A stretch of DNA of 64,000 nt from Salibacteraceae bacterium (GTDB lineage: Bacteria; Bacteroidota; Bacteroidia; Flavobacteriales_G; Salibacteraceae), in contig JAGYJZ010000004.1 of assembly GCA_018401875.1 (NCBI GenBank), positions 1-64,000 on the forward strand. Reading direction: 5' to 3'. Position numbers and translations under genes: made by a program. Below, one piece after another: positions 1 to 8,499 of the stretch. The notes beneath the pieces were generated by a model, which searched no databases, was not told the DNA's origin, and worked only from the letters and a program-made list of their open reading frames with translations. Positions within the stretch are counted from its first letter, which is position 1. Every line of letters begins with the position of its first letter.

Positions 1-362
1 TGCGGCAGCGGGGCGAGGTTGTTCACCCGACCGAACTTAGGCTGCAAGAAGAGCAGGATGCTTTGTGAATTCACAGCCTTGACCTTTATTCACAGGTCTG
101 TTTGTTTTCTATGGAGTTCATGAGCTGAAGGTTGCTCAACTTTGTACTGCGCCTCCGCGTAGCTATGGCAGAGCGAGGTCAAGACAAAATTGAAAAAGTC
201 AAATAAAAAGGACTTTTACCTTCATTCATTATGTCTGTCTGCTCTCAGTCTAATCTCAAACCATCAATCAACCTCACCCCGCCCCTTTTAACCACAATTC
301 ACCATGCTCTTCAATTTTTTATCGCATTACCCTACCTTTGAGACAAACTAATTCATTCCACC
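1..362. other. 5' intergenic region, no gene recognised
   Basis: No convincing coding sequence is seen in either direction; the only forward reading frame from base 1 stops after about 37 codons. A short hairpin (GACCT...AGGTC, about 79-98) is visible. The last 30 bases before the first gene contain a good Bacteroidota -7 box (listed separately). It could hold the end of a gene lying outside the window, but nothing in it is recognisable. Confidence 0.4.
333..340 (+). promoter_or_regulatory. Candidate -7 promoter box TACCTTTG
   Basis: TACCTTTG matches the Bacteroidota sigma-A -7 consensus TAnnTTTG and lies 22 bases before the ATG at 363, giving a short leader. No clear -33 TTG is visible at the expected spacing. 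Confidence 0.45.
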
Positions 363-1853
363 ATGAATCGATACAGCATCGCGCTCATAGCCATTTCAAC
401 CCTATTTACTGCGCAGCCATTTTTTGGCCAAAGCAACCTCACCTTTGAAGGAGAATACGAATCGGGCAAAGCCACCTACGAATACATTGAAGGCGATATG
501 CAACAGCGACTACTCAATGGGAAATTTCAGTACGAAGAGCTGAGAGATATTCCTACACGAGATGGCGAGAACGAAATACTGGTTACTGGAAACTACATCC
601 AAGACAAAAAGCATCTGGCTTGGGGATACACGATCAAAGCCACCGCTGACACAGGACTCACAGAAACTGTAATTGGGAATTATGTGGAAGGCCAAAAATC
701 AGGATTATGGACACAACGCATTCGCAGCAATGCTGATGATCACGAACTTAAAGTAGTACAAGCTTCGTTTATCAAAAATCAATTCAGAGGGCCGTTTAAA
801 TTCAATTTCGAACACCCAATTTCGGTCAACATAAAAAAACTCGTCATCACAGGGGGTTTCGACAGCAAAGGATTGATGGATGGAGATTGGAATATCGACT
901 ACACCAACGGCATTGGCGAAGAATTTAAAGACGTGATGAAATTTCAACACGGAGTGCTGGCCTACCGCAGCTTTCACAATATGACCAAAGGCGAAGTGCT
1001 TGAAAGCGTCAACGAAGTAGATTTTGTAGGTGCATACTTTATCAACCTCGACCGGCTCGATTCGTTTTCTATCGTTAACGATAAAAAATACGGTTCGAAA
1101 CGCACTTTAGTGGAACATCCGATTTTACAAGAAGTGTTTAAGGTTTGGAATGAGCTCACACCGCTGAATTTTTCAAACGAATACAACGCATCGCTTCCCA
1201 ATGGAATCATCAAAAAAGGAGAAGCTGTGAATGCGCAAGGATTGATGGTCAACACCCAAATCATCGATTGGAAAGAAACGCCACAAGGCAAGGTTGAATT
1301 TGAAAAAGAGCAGGCCATTCAAAAAGCTTACGACACCAAAATCAACGTTGCCAATATTCAGTTCAACGAAAAAAACTACCGTCAGGCTTTGCCACTTTAC
1401 AAAGACGCGCTTGCGATTAAAAATGAAGCCTACGCCAGTAAGCGCATCGCTGAAATCGAGGAACTTCTGAGGATCGAAGAAGAGAAAAATCAATTCATCA
1501 CGGCCATCAATTCGAGGTATGAACTGTGGAAAGGAAATGAAAAAATGCTTGAAGCTGAAGACTACTACGGCAAGAAAAGCAAACTTTATGAGGCCAGCAT
1601 AATTGCCCTCGATTACGAGAAAAAGCAGTTGCTCAATGCACACCAAGAAACGCGGGCTTTCATCGAGCGCAGAGCAATGGATCAACTAACAATTGAATCG
1701 CTGCGCGGCTTCCAAGCGGCATTGGATGAGGTAATCAGACTACAAGATCAAATAAAAGCCTTGACCAAACGCCAAGACACCAAAGAACTGGAGAAAGAAT
1801 TAAAGAAAATGGAAGACCCTGCAGCGATTTCAAAAACGATCATGGCGGGGTAG
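363..1853 (+). CDS. Secreted MORN-like/TPR-like hypothetical protein
   Basis: A 496-residue protein that starts with a signal peptide (cleavage near residue 22, after FFGQ). Its first half holds short Gly-Asn-Tyr / Gly-x-Trp units (GNYIQDKKHLAWGY, GNYVEGQKSGLW, GLMDGDWNIDY) that resemble MORN/YwqK-type beta-hairpin repeats. Around residues 330-365 there is one TPR-like helical pair (NYRQALPLYKDALAIK), and the last 120 residues are charged and probably coiled-coil. No catalytic motif was recognised. The protein is probably periplasmic or surface-associated. It is convergent with the copper ATPase gene, with only 6 bases between the two stops. Function unknown. Confidence 0.6.
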   Translation: MNRYSIALIAISTLFTAQPFFGQSNLTFEGEYESGKATYEYIEGDMQQRLLNGKFQYEELRDIPTRDGENEILVTGNYIQDKKHLAWGYTIKATADTGLTETVIGNYVEGQKSGLWTQRIRSNADDHELKVVQASFIKNQFRGPFKFNFEHPISVNIKKLVITGGFDSKGLMDGDWNIDYTNGIGEEFKDVMKFQHGVLAYRSFHNMTKGEVLESVNEVDFVGAYFINLDRLDSFSIVNDKKYGSKRTLVEHPILQEVFKVWNELTPLNFSNEYNASLPNGIIKKGEAVNAQGLMVNTQIIDWKETPQGKVEFEKEQAIQKAYDTKINVANIQFNEKNYRQALPLYKDALAIKNEAYASKRIAEIEELLRIEEEKNQFITAINSRYELWKGNEKMLEAEDYYGKKSKLYEASIIALDYEKKQLLNAHQETRAFIERRAMDQLTIESLRGFQAALDEVIRLQDQIKALTKRQDTKELEKELKKMEDPAAISKTIMAG

Positions 1854-1859
1854 TAGACC

Positions 1860-4262
1860 CTAATTCACTTTTGGCCGAATTGCCGAAGTGAAAAAGCTTA
1901 CAAAAGCCACGACAGTGACCGAACTTAGCGGCATAAGAATAGCCGCTACGATGGGCGTTAATTCAGCTTGAACGGCAAAGAACAATCCCACCACATTGTA
2001 AAGCAATGAGATGACGATGCTCACCTTCACCACGTTTAAACTTCGTTTGATGTAGCGGATAAACTCTGCCAAATACGCCAATCGATCTGCTTGAAGAATC
2101 GCATCACACGCTGGAGAAAAGCTGAACACATCATCGGCCACAGCCACTCCAACATCGGCTTGCTTAAGCGCCCCTGCATCGTTCAGTCCATCGCCTAACA
2201 TGATGACGTGCTTGCCATCGTCTTGCAATTTTTTGATGAAATCGAGTTTATCCATTGGCGATTGGTTGAACCGCATCGTGGCGTGTTGACCAAACATTTC
2301 TTCCATGCGTTGGCGTTCGCCTTCATGATCGCCACTCAGTAAATAGGTGGTGAAATTCGCTTGCAACGCTCTTACCAAGTCTGGAATTCCCTTTCTAATT
2401 TCCTTCTCGATCAAGAAGTAACCGATGTGTGCCTCCTCGATCCAAACGTGCACCACTGATTCATTGAACGCGCCTTTTGGCAAGTTCTCGCTAATGGTAT
2501 CGGGCCTAAGTGAGAGGCCTCCGAGCAAGATTCTTTTGTTGTGAACCAAAGCCGAAACGCCCTTTCCAGCGGCCTCTTCAAAACCTGCAACCGGGGCAAC
2601 AGGTCCGGGCAAATGCTGCCGAATAGCCACACTCAGCGGATGTGTAGAATTTGAAACGACAGACTTGATCAATGCTAAATTCTCCTGCGAAAGTGTCGTT
2701 CCCTCAAACCGCACGCTGGTGGAATGGGCTTTGGTGAGTGTCCCCGTTTTATCAAAAACAGCTGAATCGGTATTGGCCATGCGCTCAAGCGTTGAGGCGT
2801 TCTTCACGAAAAAGCCCAACTTGCCTAAAATGCGCGAAACATTGCCCGAAGCAAACGGCATACTCAACGCCAATGCACACGGACATGCGATGATCAACAC
2901 CGCGGTGAACGCATCAAATGCTTCTGAAGGATCTATCCAAAGCCAATACGCCAAGGTGAGCATCGCAATACCCAAAATGCCGATGCTAAAGAATCGACTT
3001 ACCTTATCGATCAAGGCAGAAAACCTAACTTCTTCATGTTGGTCGTTAAAGGCTGATTGATTCCACAGTCCGGTCAGGTAACTTTGGGAAACCTCTTTGA
3101 TTACTTCCACTTCAATTGCTCCACCGGTTTGTCGTCCACCGGCATAGATGTAATCGCCTTCGCGTTTCTCAACGATATCGCTTTCGCCATTCACAAAACT
3201 GTAATCGACCGAGGCGATGCCCTTCATCAAGATGGAATCGGCAGGAATAACTTGGTTGTTGAGCAAGCGCAACCGGTCGCCCTGAGCGATGTCTTCCAAC
3301 ATGCACACTTCTTCGCGGTCGTTTTTCACGCGCGTTACGGCAATGGGGAAATAGGATTTAAAATCGCGGTCAAACGCCAGTGCCTCGTACGTTCTGCTTT
3401 GATACCATTTGCCGATCAAAAGAAAGAATACCAATCCAGCGAAAGAGTCAAAATAACCAGGACCCGTTCCGCTCAAAATCTCAAATGCGCTTCTTCCAAA
3501 CAGGGTAATAATTCCCAATGCAATAGGCACATCGATGGTGAGGTAGTTCACTCGGATGCTTTTCCAACCGCTTTTCAGGTAATCAACACTGGAGTAGAGT
3601 AACACAGGGATCGACAAGCCCAAGTTGAGGTAGTTAAACAAGACCTTAAACTTATCCAACGAAGCATCGTCAAGAGAGAGATACTCAGGAAAGCTAAACA
3701 GCATGATGTTGCCAAAAGCGAACCCCGCCACGCCCAGCTTCAAGATCAACTTCTTGCTTTCTTTATTGGCCCCTCGTTTTGTGCGATCGCGCTGCAAGTC
3801 GGGCGGATAACCCAAATCTTCCAGCAAAATCACCAGCTCTTTCAGCGAAACGATGTCGGTATTGAAGTGAATGGTCACTTCTTTGCGCAAAAAGTTCACT
3901 TCAGAGCGATAGACGCCTTCGTTGAGTTGTTCTAGTTTTTCGAGCAGCCAAATGCATGCCGCGCAGTGCATTGAAGGCAGGTAAAGTGTCACTTTGTTTC
4001 TGCTGCCTTCAGAGAAATCGATGAACTGCTTTTTAACCTCTTCAAGGTCTAGAAAATCTTTGTTGGCGCGGTGCGCACTTACGGTGGAGCCCGGTGATTC
4101 CTTGTCAATCTCGTAATAGCTAATCAAGCCTGTATCATTGAGCAAGGTGTAAACCGTCTTGCATCCGTGGCAGCAAAAATCGTGGGCATCGTGAATGATG
4201 ACTTCGGTATTGCAGTCTTCACCGCAATGGTAGCATGTTTTAATTTGTTTGGCTTGCTGCAT
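1860..4262 (-). CDS. ccoI: CcoI-type heavy-metal (Cu) P-type ATPase
   Basis: An inner-membrane P1B ATPase of about 800 residues. The N-terminus has the Cys-rich pre-domain found in CcoI/FixI ATPases (CYHCGEDC and FCCHGC), then an HMA domain with CAAC near residue 102, transmembrane helices, the metal-translocating CPC (about residue 461), the phosphorylation motif DKTGTLT (about 504) and the GDGLND hinge. The actuator loop reads NGES rather than TGES. CcoI supplies copper to cbb3 oxidase, but no cco structural genes lie in this window, so the cbb3 link rests on domain architecture. I chose the ATG at 4262 over an upstream TTG at 4280, because the TTG lies inside a terminator-like hairpin that directly precedes the ATG. 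Confidence 0.85.
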   Translation of the reverse strand: MQQAKQIKTCYHCGEDCNTEVIIHDAHDFCCHGCKTVYTLLNDTGLISYYEIDKESPGSTVSAHRANKDFLDLEEVKKQFIDFSEGSRNKVTLYLPSMHCAACIWLLEKLEQLNEGVYRSEVNFLRKEVTIHFNTDIVSLKELVILLEDLGYPPDLQRDRTKRGANKESKKLILKLGVAGFAFGNIMLFSFPEYLSLDDASLDKFKVLFNYLNLGLSIPVLLYSSVDYLKSGWKSIRVNYLTIDVPIALGIITLFGRSAFEILSGTGPGYFDSFAGLVFFLLIGKWYQSRTYEALAFDRDFKSYFPIAVTRVKNDREEVCMLEDIAQGDRLRLLNNQVIPADSILMKGIASVDYSFVNGESDIVEKREGDYIYAGGRQTGGAIEVEVIKEVSQSYLTGLWNQSAFNDQHEEVRFSALIDKVSRFFSIGILGIAMLTLAYWLWIDPSEAFDAFTAVLIIACPCALALSMPFASGNVSRILGKLGFFVKNASTLERMANTDSAVFDKTGTLTKAHSTSVRFEGTTLSQENLALIKSVVSNSTHPLSVAIRQHLPGPVAPVAGFEEAAGKGVSALVHNKRILLGGLSLRPDTISENLPKGAFNESVVHVWIEEAHIGYFLIEKEIRKGIPDLVRALQANFTTYLLSGDHEGERQRMEEMFGQHATMRFNQSPMDKLDFIKKLQDDGKHVIMLGDGLNDAGALKQADVGVAVADDVFSFSPACDAILQADRLAYLAEFIRYIKRSLNVVKVSIVISLLYNVVGLFFAVQAELTPIVAAILMPLSSVTVVAFVSFFTSAIRPKVN

Positions 4263-4293
4263 AAAAAAGCGAGGCCACAAAAGTGCCTCGCTT
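4263..4293 (-). terminator. Terminator hairpin abutting the ATPase start
   Basis: On the minus strand AAGCGAGG and CCTCGCTT pair around an ACTTTTGTGG loop and are followed by six T residues and then the ATG of the ATPase. It probably terminates the upstream SprB/T9SS gene. It leaves almost no room for a separate promoter for the ATPase. Confidence 0.7.
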
Positions 4294-4339
4294 AACGTTC
4301 TTAGAAACTGATTATAGTCAGCTTATGTTCCATTTTAAA

Positions 4340-5839
4340 TCAATGCGCAACGGTCACTTTTTTGATGTAAATGCCCCGCGCAGTTACCACCTCAACCACA
4401 TAAATTCCTTCGGCAAGATGTGCCGTTGAAATCACTGCTGTCATCGCGTTTGGCGTTTGAGTAACCACTGCGTTACCCAATAAATCTGAGATGCGGTAGT
4501 GTTGAATGACATTGCTGCTCGCAATATTGAGTGCATCGTTTACCGGATTTGGATAGGCTTTAAACCCTGCTTCTGACAAACTTCCTATTCCGGTTAAGGC
4601 AACAGTAAATGTTCGTGAGGTATCACAGTTATTTCCGTCAGTAACATCAACGGTGTAATCGCCTTCAGACAATCCTGAAATATCAGCTGTGGTGGCTGTA
4701 AATTCGTTTGGACCCGTCCAAGCGTAAGTATATGTTCCAGCGCCTGTACCGCCCGTTACAGTAATGTCGATGGCTCCGTCAGTACCAGTATTTGATCCTT
4801 GCACAGCACCAGCCACAGTCACTGCAGTAGGTTCGTTGATCTCAACGCTCAACACATATGACCCCGTATCGTTGTCTTCAATGGTAACCGTGTAAGTACC
4901 TGCGCATAATCCTGTTACAGATGCAGTGTTATCTCCCGTTGTCCAAGCGTAGGTATAGGGCGGCACACCACCAATGGCTACGATTGATGCAGAACCATTG
5001 CAGCCTCCGTTGCACGAAGGAGCAGAAACGCCATCTGCAAAAGCCAATACTTGAGCACCAATAATGAATTCAGCTGAGGCGATATCGCCACCCTGCGCAT
5101 CAGCAACAGCGCTTAATATTGGCCATTTTTCATTGTTGGCCATCCATCGGTAGTTGTGGTTGGTTGAAACCGAATCGCTGAATGGAGTCCATCCTAAAAA
5201 CGGAACCTTTATCCATATGCTATCCGAGTTAACTTCTCTAAAATACTGGCGCACGCTTTCAAATGTTCCGCCCGGTGTGTTGATTGTTCCGAAAGCATCG
5301 ATGGTGCCCGTTCCGATCAGTGTTCTTTTCAAACGAGCGGAGTCACAAACTCCTCCAAAGCCGAATTCATCGCAGCTCACAACCGTATCAAATACTGCCG
5401 TGTCGATGAACGATGATCCTAACGTTGCTGGAAACTCGATTTGAGTGGAATTTGGTTCGAAGTTAGCCACAATGTTCACCCCAAGACCAAACCCCGATCC
5501 AGCAACGCCATCCAGCAAGAATGCCGAGGCTGAAGACTGAAAAAACAAAGTATCGGAAGCGCGTTCGATGGCTACGTCTGCATTCGGAAAACTGCCTCCG
5601 CTATTGGTTGTAGCCGGGTCAACAAAGTTTAATGTGTTGATATTGCTCAATGCGAGTGAAGTGAAATCCCATGTTTGGAGTCCTGTTCCGCCAACACTTA
5701 ATCCTGCCGGTGGTGTGTTGTCATTTCCAACGGTAAGGCTATCGCCTGCTTGTCCGTAGTCTGCTTGCGTAATGGTGATTTGAGCCGCTAAAGGCACACT
5801 CAATAAAAGCGCTAAAAAAGGGAGTAAAATTTTTCTCAT
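4340..5839 (-). CDS. T9SS-secreted protein with SprB repeats
   Basis: A 499-residue secreted protein. Residues 1-19 form a signal peptide (MRKILLPFLALLLSVPLAAQ). Residues 20-265 have no recognised domain. Two SprB-type repeats follow (about 270-330 and 331-420; motifs GGVPPYTYAWTTG and GLCAGTYTVTIED in the first). The last 75 residues are a type A T9SS sorting domain (KAYPNPVNDALNI ... GIYVVEV ... KKVTV). It should cross the outer membrane by T9SS and be attached or released at the surface. The ATG at 5839 fits the signal peptide better than the upstream start at 5911. Exact role unknown; SprB repeats occur in adhesins of gliding Bacteroidota. Confidence 0.85.
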   Translation of the reverse strand: MRKILLPFLALLLSVPLAAQITITQADYGQAGDSLTVGNDNTPPAGLSVGGTGLQTWDFTSLALSNINTLNFVDPATTNSGGSFPNADVAIERASDTLFFQSSASAFLLDGVAGSGFGLGVNIVANFEPNSTQIEFPATLGSSFIDTAVFDTVVSCDEFGFGGVCDSARLKRTLIGTGTIDAFGTINTPGGTFESVRQYFREVNSDSIWIKVPFLGWTPFSDSVSTNHNYRWMANNEKWPILSAVADAQGGDIASAEFIIGAQVLAFADGVSAPSCNGGCNGSASIVAIGGVPPYTYAWTTGDNTASVTGLCAGTYTVTIEDNDTGSYVLSVEINEPTAVTVAGAVQGSNTGTDGAIDITVTGGTGAGTYTYAWTGPNEFTATTADISGLSEGDYTVDVTDGNNCDTSRTFTVALTGIGSLSEAGFKAYPNPVNDALNIASSNVIQHYRISDLLGNAVVTQTPNAMTAVISTAHLAEGIYVVEVVTARGIYIKKVTVAH

Positions 5840-5915
5840 AGTGTGGTTTATAAAGAAATATAGTTCGAAGGTAAGACGCAAATATAAGTCCGATGGTTTA
5901 GGCGACTTCATTTAA

Positions 5916-5923
5916 TACTTTTG
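5916..5923 (+). promoter_or_regulatory. -7 box TACTTTTG of rbfA
   Basis: TACTTTTG matches TAnnTTTG exactly and is followed by only four bases before the rbfA ATG at 5928, so the transcript would begin at or next to the start codon (leaderless or nearly so). Confidence 0.55.
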
Positions 5924-5927
5924 TACC

Positions 5928-6263
5928 ATGGAAAGTGTACGCCAACAAAAGGTTTCAAGACTGCTTCAAAAGGAGCTTGGAATGCTTTTTCAAAAGGAAT
6001 TTCAACACCTGTGTCAGGGAAACATCATTTCGGTGACCATCGTAAGGATCACTCCTGACTTAGGATACGCCAAGGTTTATGTGAGTGCTTTTCCCACGAA
6101 AGAGCCGAAAGCTGTAGTTGAAAACCTCAACGCAAACGTGCACGAAATAAGCTTTGCACTGAACCAAAAAGTGAAGAATCAATTCAGGGTAATGCCCGAG
6201 CTCCGCTTTTACCATGACGATTCAATGGAGTATGCTCAGCGCATTGACGATCTCCTAAAATAA
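5928..6263 (+). CDS. rbfA: Ribosome-binding factor A
   Basis: A 111-residue cytoplasmic protein of the RbfA KH-like family, which binds the 30S subunit and helps mature the 16S rRNA 5' region. The family pattern is visible throughout: RQQKVSRLLQKEL at the N-terminus, VTIVRITPDLGYAKVYVSAF in the middle and the C-terminal MPELRFYHDDSMEYAQRIDDLL. Length is normal for the family. Six bases separate it from the downstream permease, so the two are probably co-transcribed. Confidence 0.95.
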   Translation: MESVRQQKVSRLLQKELGMLFQKEFQHLCQGNIISVTIVRITPDLGYAKVYVSAFPTKEPKAVVENLNANVHEISFALNQKVKNQFRVMPELRFYHDDSMEYAQRIDDLLK

Positions 6264-6269
6264 CCTATT

Positions 6270-7496
6270 GTGAGCCTCAGTTTCTCCATTGCCAAACGTT
6301 ACCTCTTCTCGCGAGGCAATCGCAATGTGATAAACATTATCTCTGGAATTGCCGCAGCGGGTGTAGCCATTGGCAGCTTTGCGATGATTATCGTTTTGAG
6401 TGCTTTTAACGGGTTGGAAACACTGGTAGCCGACCTCTACACCTCTGTTGATCCTGACATACGAATAAGCCCTGCCAAGGGAAAAACCATTGCTCTGGAT
6501 TCGATAGAAATCGACACCATCATTCGTTGGGACGAAGTGCAAGCCATCGCACCAACATTGGAAGAAACTGTGTTTTTACAGTTTAAAGACCAACAGTCGA
6601 TCGTCACACTGCGCGGAATCTCTGAGGCTTATTTGCCCTATTTGGGATTGGAAGAACACGTGGTTGAAGGTGAACTGGGCATCACTTCAAATGGCTATCC
6701 GAGGGCGCTGTTAGGTTATGGAGTGGCCGATAATTTAAACCTCTTCATCAGCGAGGGCTACGAAGGTATTAAAGTGTTTGCCGCGAAACGCGGTCAAGAA
6801 AATTCGCTGAATCCTGAAAGTAAATTCGTGCAAGAGCGCATTGTGCCAATGGGCATAGTCACGCTGAATCCAGAATTTGACTACGCCTACATCTATGTAC
6901 CGTTTGATTTTGCTGAGCGCGTATTGCAATACGAAAACCAAGCTTCGTTTATTGATATGACACTAAAACCAAGCATCGATGCGATGTTGGTAAAACAAAG
7001 ACTGGCCAATTTACTCGGTGATCAATACGTTGTAAAAACAAGAATGGAGCTGAATGATGTGCTCTTTAAAACCAATGCCACCGAAAAGTGGGTCACGTTT
7101 TTTATTCTCAGTTTCATATTGATTGTAGCAACATTTAACCTTATCGGAAGCTTAACGATGCTGATTATCGACAAGAAAAAAGACATTTCTCTGCTCAGAT
7201 CGTTGGGACAAACTGCGCGTGATGTGCAACGCATATTCTTATTTGAAGGCCTGTTGATCACAGGCTTGGGCGCACTTGTGGGGATGGGACTGGGCGTTAC
7301 GTTGATCGTGCTTCAACAATACGTTGGATTTTTCCCGCTGCAAGGCGGTTTGGTAGAGTTTTATCCGGTTGAGCTGCACTTGGCCGATGTTCTAGCGGTG
7401 CTGGGCGTGGTTTTTACAATCGGACTGTTGGCGAGTATCATTCCAGTGAAAACATTGCTCAATCGGCAGCGGCTTCGCACCGTTACTTCGTCATAA
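6270..7496 (+). CDS. LolC/LolE-type FtsX ABC transporter permease
   Basis: A 408-residue inner-membrane permease of the MacB/FtsX superfamily, closest in layout to LolC/LolE of lipoprotein export. One N-terminal helix (about 20-50) is followed by a periplasmic domain of about 200 residues and three C-terminal helices (about 265-395). The start is GTG. No ATPase partner lies next to it, so a LolD-like protein must be encoded elsewhere. It follows rbfA by 6 bases. Its last 136 bases are overlapped antisense by the dus gene (see findings). Lipoprotein trafficking is inferred from family membership. Confidence 0.85.
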   Translation: MSLSFSIAKRYLFSRGNRNVINIISGIAAAGVAIGSFAMIIVLSAFNGLETLVADLYTSVDPDIRISPAKGKTIALDSIEIDTIIRWDEVQAIAPTLEETVFLQFKDQQSIVTLRGISEAYLPYLGLEEHVVEGELGITSNGYPRALLGYGVADNLNLFISEGYEGIKVFAAKRGQENSLNPESKFVQERIVPMGIVTLNPEFDYAYIYVPFDFAERVLQYENQASFIDMTLKPSIDAMLVKQRLANLLGDQYVVKTRMELNDVLFKTNATEKWVTFFILSFILIVATFNLIGSLTMLIIDKKKDISLLRSLGQTARDVQRIFLFEGLLITGLGALVGMGLGVTLIVLQQYVGFFPLQGGLVEFYPVELHLADVLAVLGVVFTIGLLASIIPVKTLLNRQRLRTVTSS

Positions 7497-8464
7497 TTGG
7501 TTTTGATGGCTTTTAAAATGTCGATCAATGCAGTTGGATCCATCTCAGTTACCAAGGCCATGCGGGTTTCTTTAAAGTGCGGCACGCCCTTAAAATAGTT
7601 GGCGTAATGCCTGCGCATTTCTAGAACTCCAAGTGTTTCACCTTTCCATTTTATGGACCGCTCGAGGTGTTCTTTGGCCGCGGCAGCGCGCTGCTCAATG
7701 CTGGGCTTAGCGAGGTGCTCACCAGTGGCCATGAAGTGCTTGATCTCATTGAAAATCCACGGGTAGCCGATGGCAGCTCGACCAATCATTACGCCATCAA
7801 CGCCAAACTTAGAGCGCATTTCAACGGCTTTTTCAGGCGTATCAACATCGCCATTGCCAAAAACAGGAATGGTGATGCGGGGGTTGTTTTTCACTTCACC
7901 GATCAAGGTCCAATCTGCTTCACCCTTATACATCTGCACGCGGGTGCGTCCGTGGATTGAAATGGCCTTGATGCCCACATCTTGGAGTCGCTCGGCTACT
8001 TCAACGATTCTCTTTGAACTGTCGTCCCAGCCCAGACGCGTTTTCACCGTTACGGGTAGTTTGGTACTATCAACAATGGCTTTGGTAAGGCTCACCATTT
8101 TAGGAATGTTCTTCAAAATGCCTGCACCTGCATCTTTACACACTACTTTTTTGACCGGGCATCCAAAGTTGATGTCTAAAATGTCGGGGTTGGTGCGTTC
8201 AACAATTTCTGCTGATTCGCGCATCGGACCTTCTTCTCCACCAAATATTTGTATCCCGATGGGGCGCTCTTCGTCATAAATGTCGAGTTTTTGAACGCTC
8301 TTGGCTGCGTCTCTAATCAAACCTTCAGAACTGATGAACTCGGTGTACATCAAATCGGCTCCGTAGCGTTTGCACAGGGTTCGAAATGGCGGATCGCTCA
8401 CGTCTTCCATGGGCGCCAGCAACAGCGGAAATTCTCCTAACTCTATGTCTCCAATGTTCACCAT
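7361..8464 (-). CDS. dusB: tRNA-dihydrouridine synthase (DusB-like)
   Basis: A 367-residue flavoenzyme that reduces uridine in tRNA D-loops. The TIM-barrel start (LLAPMEDVSDPPFR), the catalytic-Cys region (DINFGCPVKKVVCKDAGAG) and the FMN/tRNA-binding SIHGRTR and GNGDV segments are all visible. The conserved domain ends near residue 322. The remaining 45 residues are read antisense through the 3' end of the convergent permease gene and look unlike a Dus C-terminus, so the original stop was probably lost. A -7 box TAACTTTG lies 10 bases upstream of the ATG. Confidence 0.92.
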   Translation of the reverse strand: MVNIGDIELGEFPLLLAPMEDVSDPPFRTLCKRYGADLMYTEFISSEGLIRDAAKSVQKLDIYDEERPIGIQIFGGEEGPMRESAEIVERTNPDILDINFGCPVKKVVCKDAGAGILKNIPKMVSLTKAIVDSTKLPVTVKTRLGWDDSSKRIVEVAERLQDVGIKAISIHGRTRVQMYKGEADWTLIGEVKNNPRITIPVFGNGDVDTPEKAVEMRSKFGVDGVMIGRAAIGYPWIFNEIKHFMATGEHLAKPSIEQRAAAAKEHLERSIKWKGETLGVLEMRRHYANYFKGVPHFKETRMALVTEMDPTALIDILKAIKTNYDEVTVRSRCRLSNVFTGMILANSPIVKTTPSTARTSAKCSSTG

Positions 8465-8474
8465 TTTTGCGCTG

Positions 8475-8482
8475 CAAAGTTA
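8475..8482 (-). promoter_or_regulatory. -7 box TAACTTTG of dus
   Basis: On the minus strand TAACTTTG matches TAnnTTTG exactly and ends 10 bases before the dus ATG at 8464. Transcription would start only a few bases upstream of the start codon. Confidence 0.5.
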
Positions 8483-8499
8483 CACTCAATTCTAATCCT

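Noticed and set aside
1173-1685. 170-codon open frame antisense to the first gene
   Set aside because: It runs fully opposite to a gene with a signal peptide and MORN/TPR-like features, and its translation shows no domain or motif.
2665-3602. Two open frames of 131 and 181 codons antisense to the copper ATPase
   Set aside because: They mirror the conserved ATPase coding sequence; no own start context or motif was seen.
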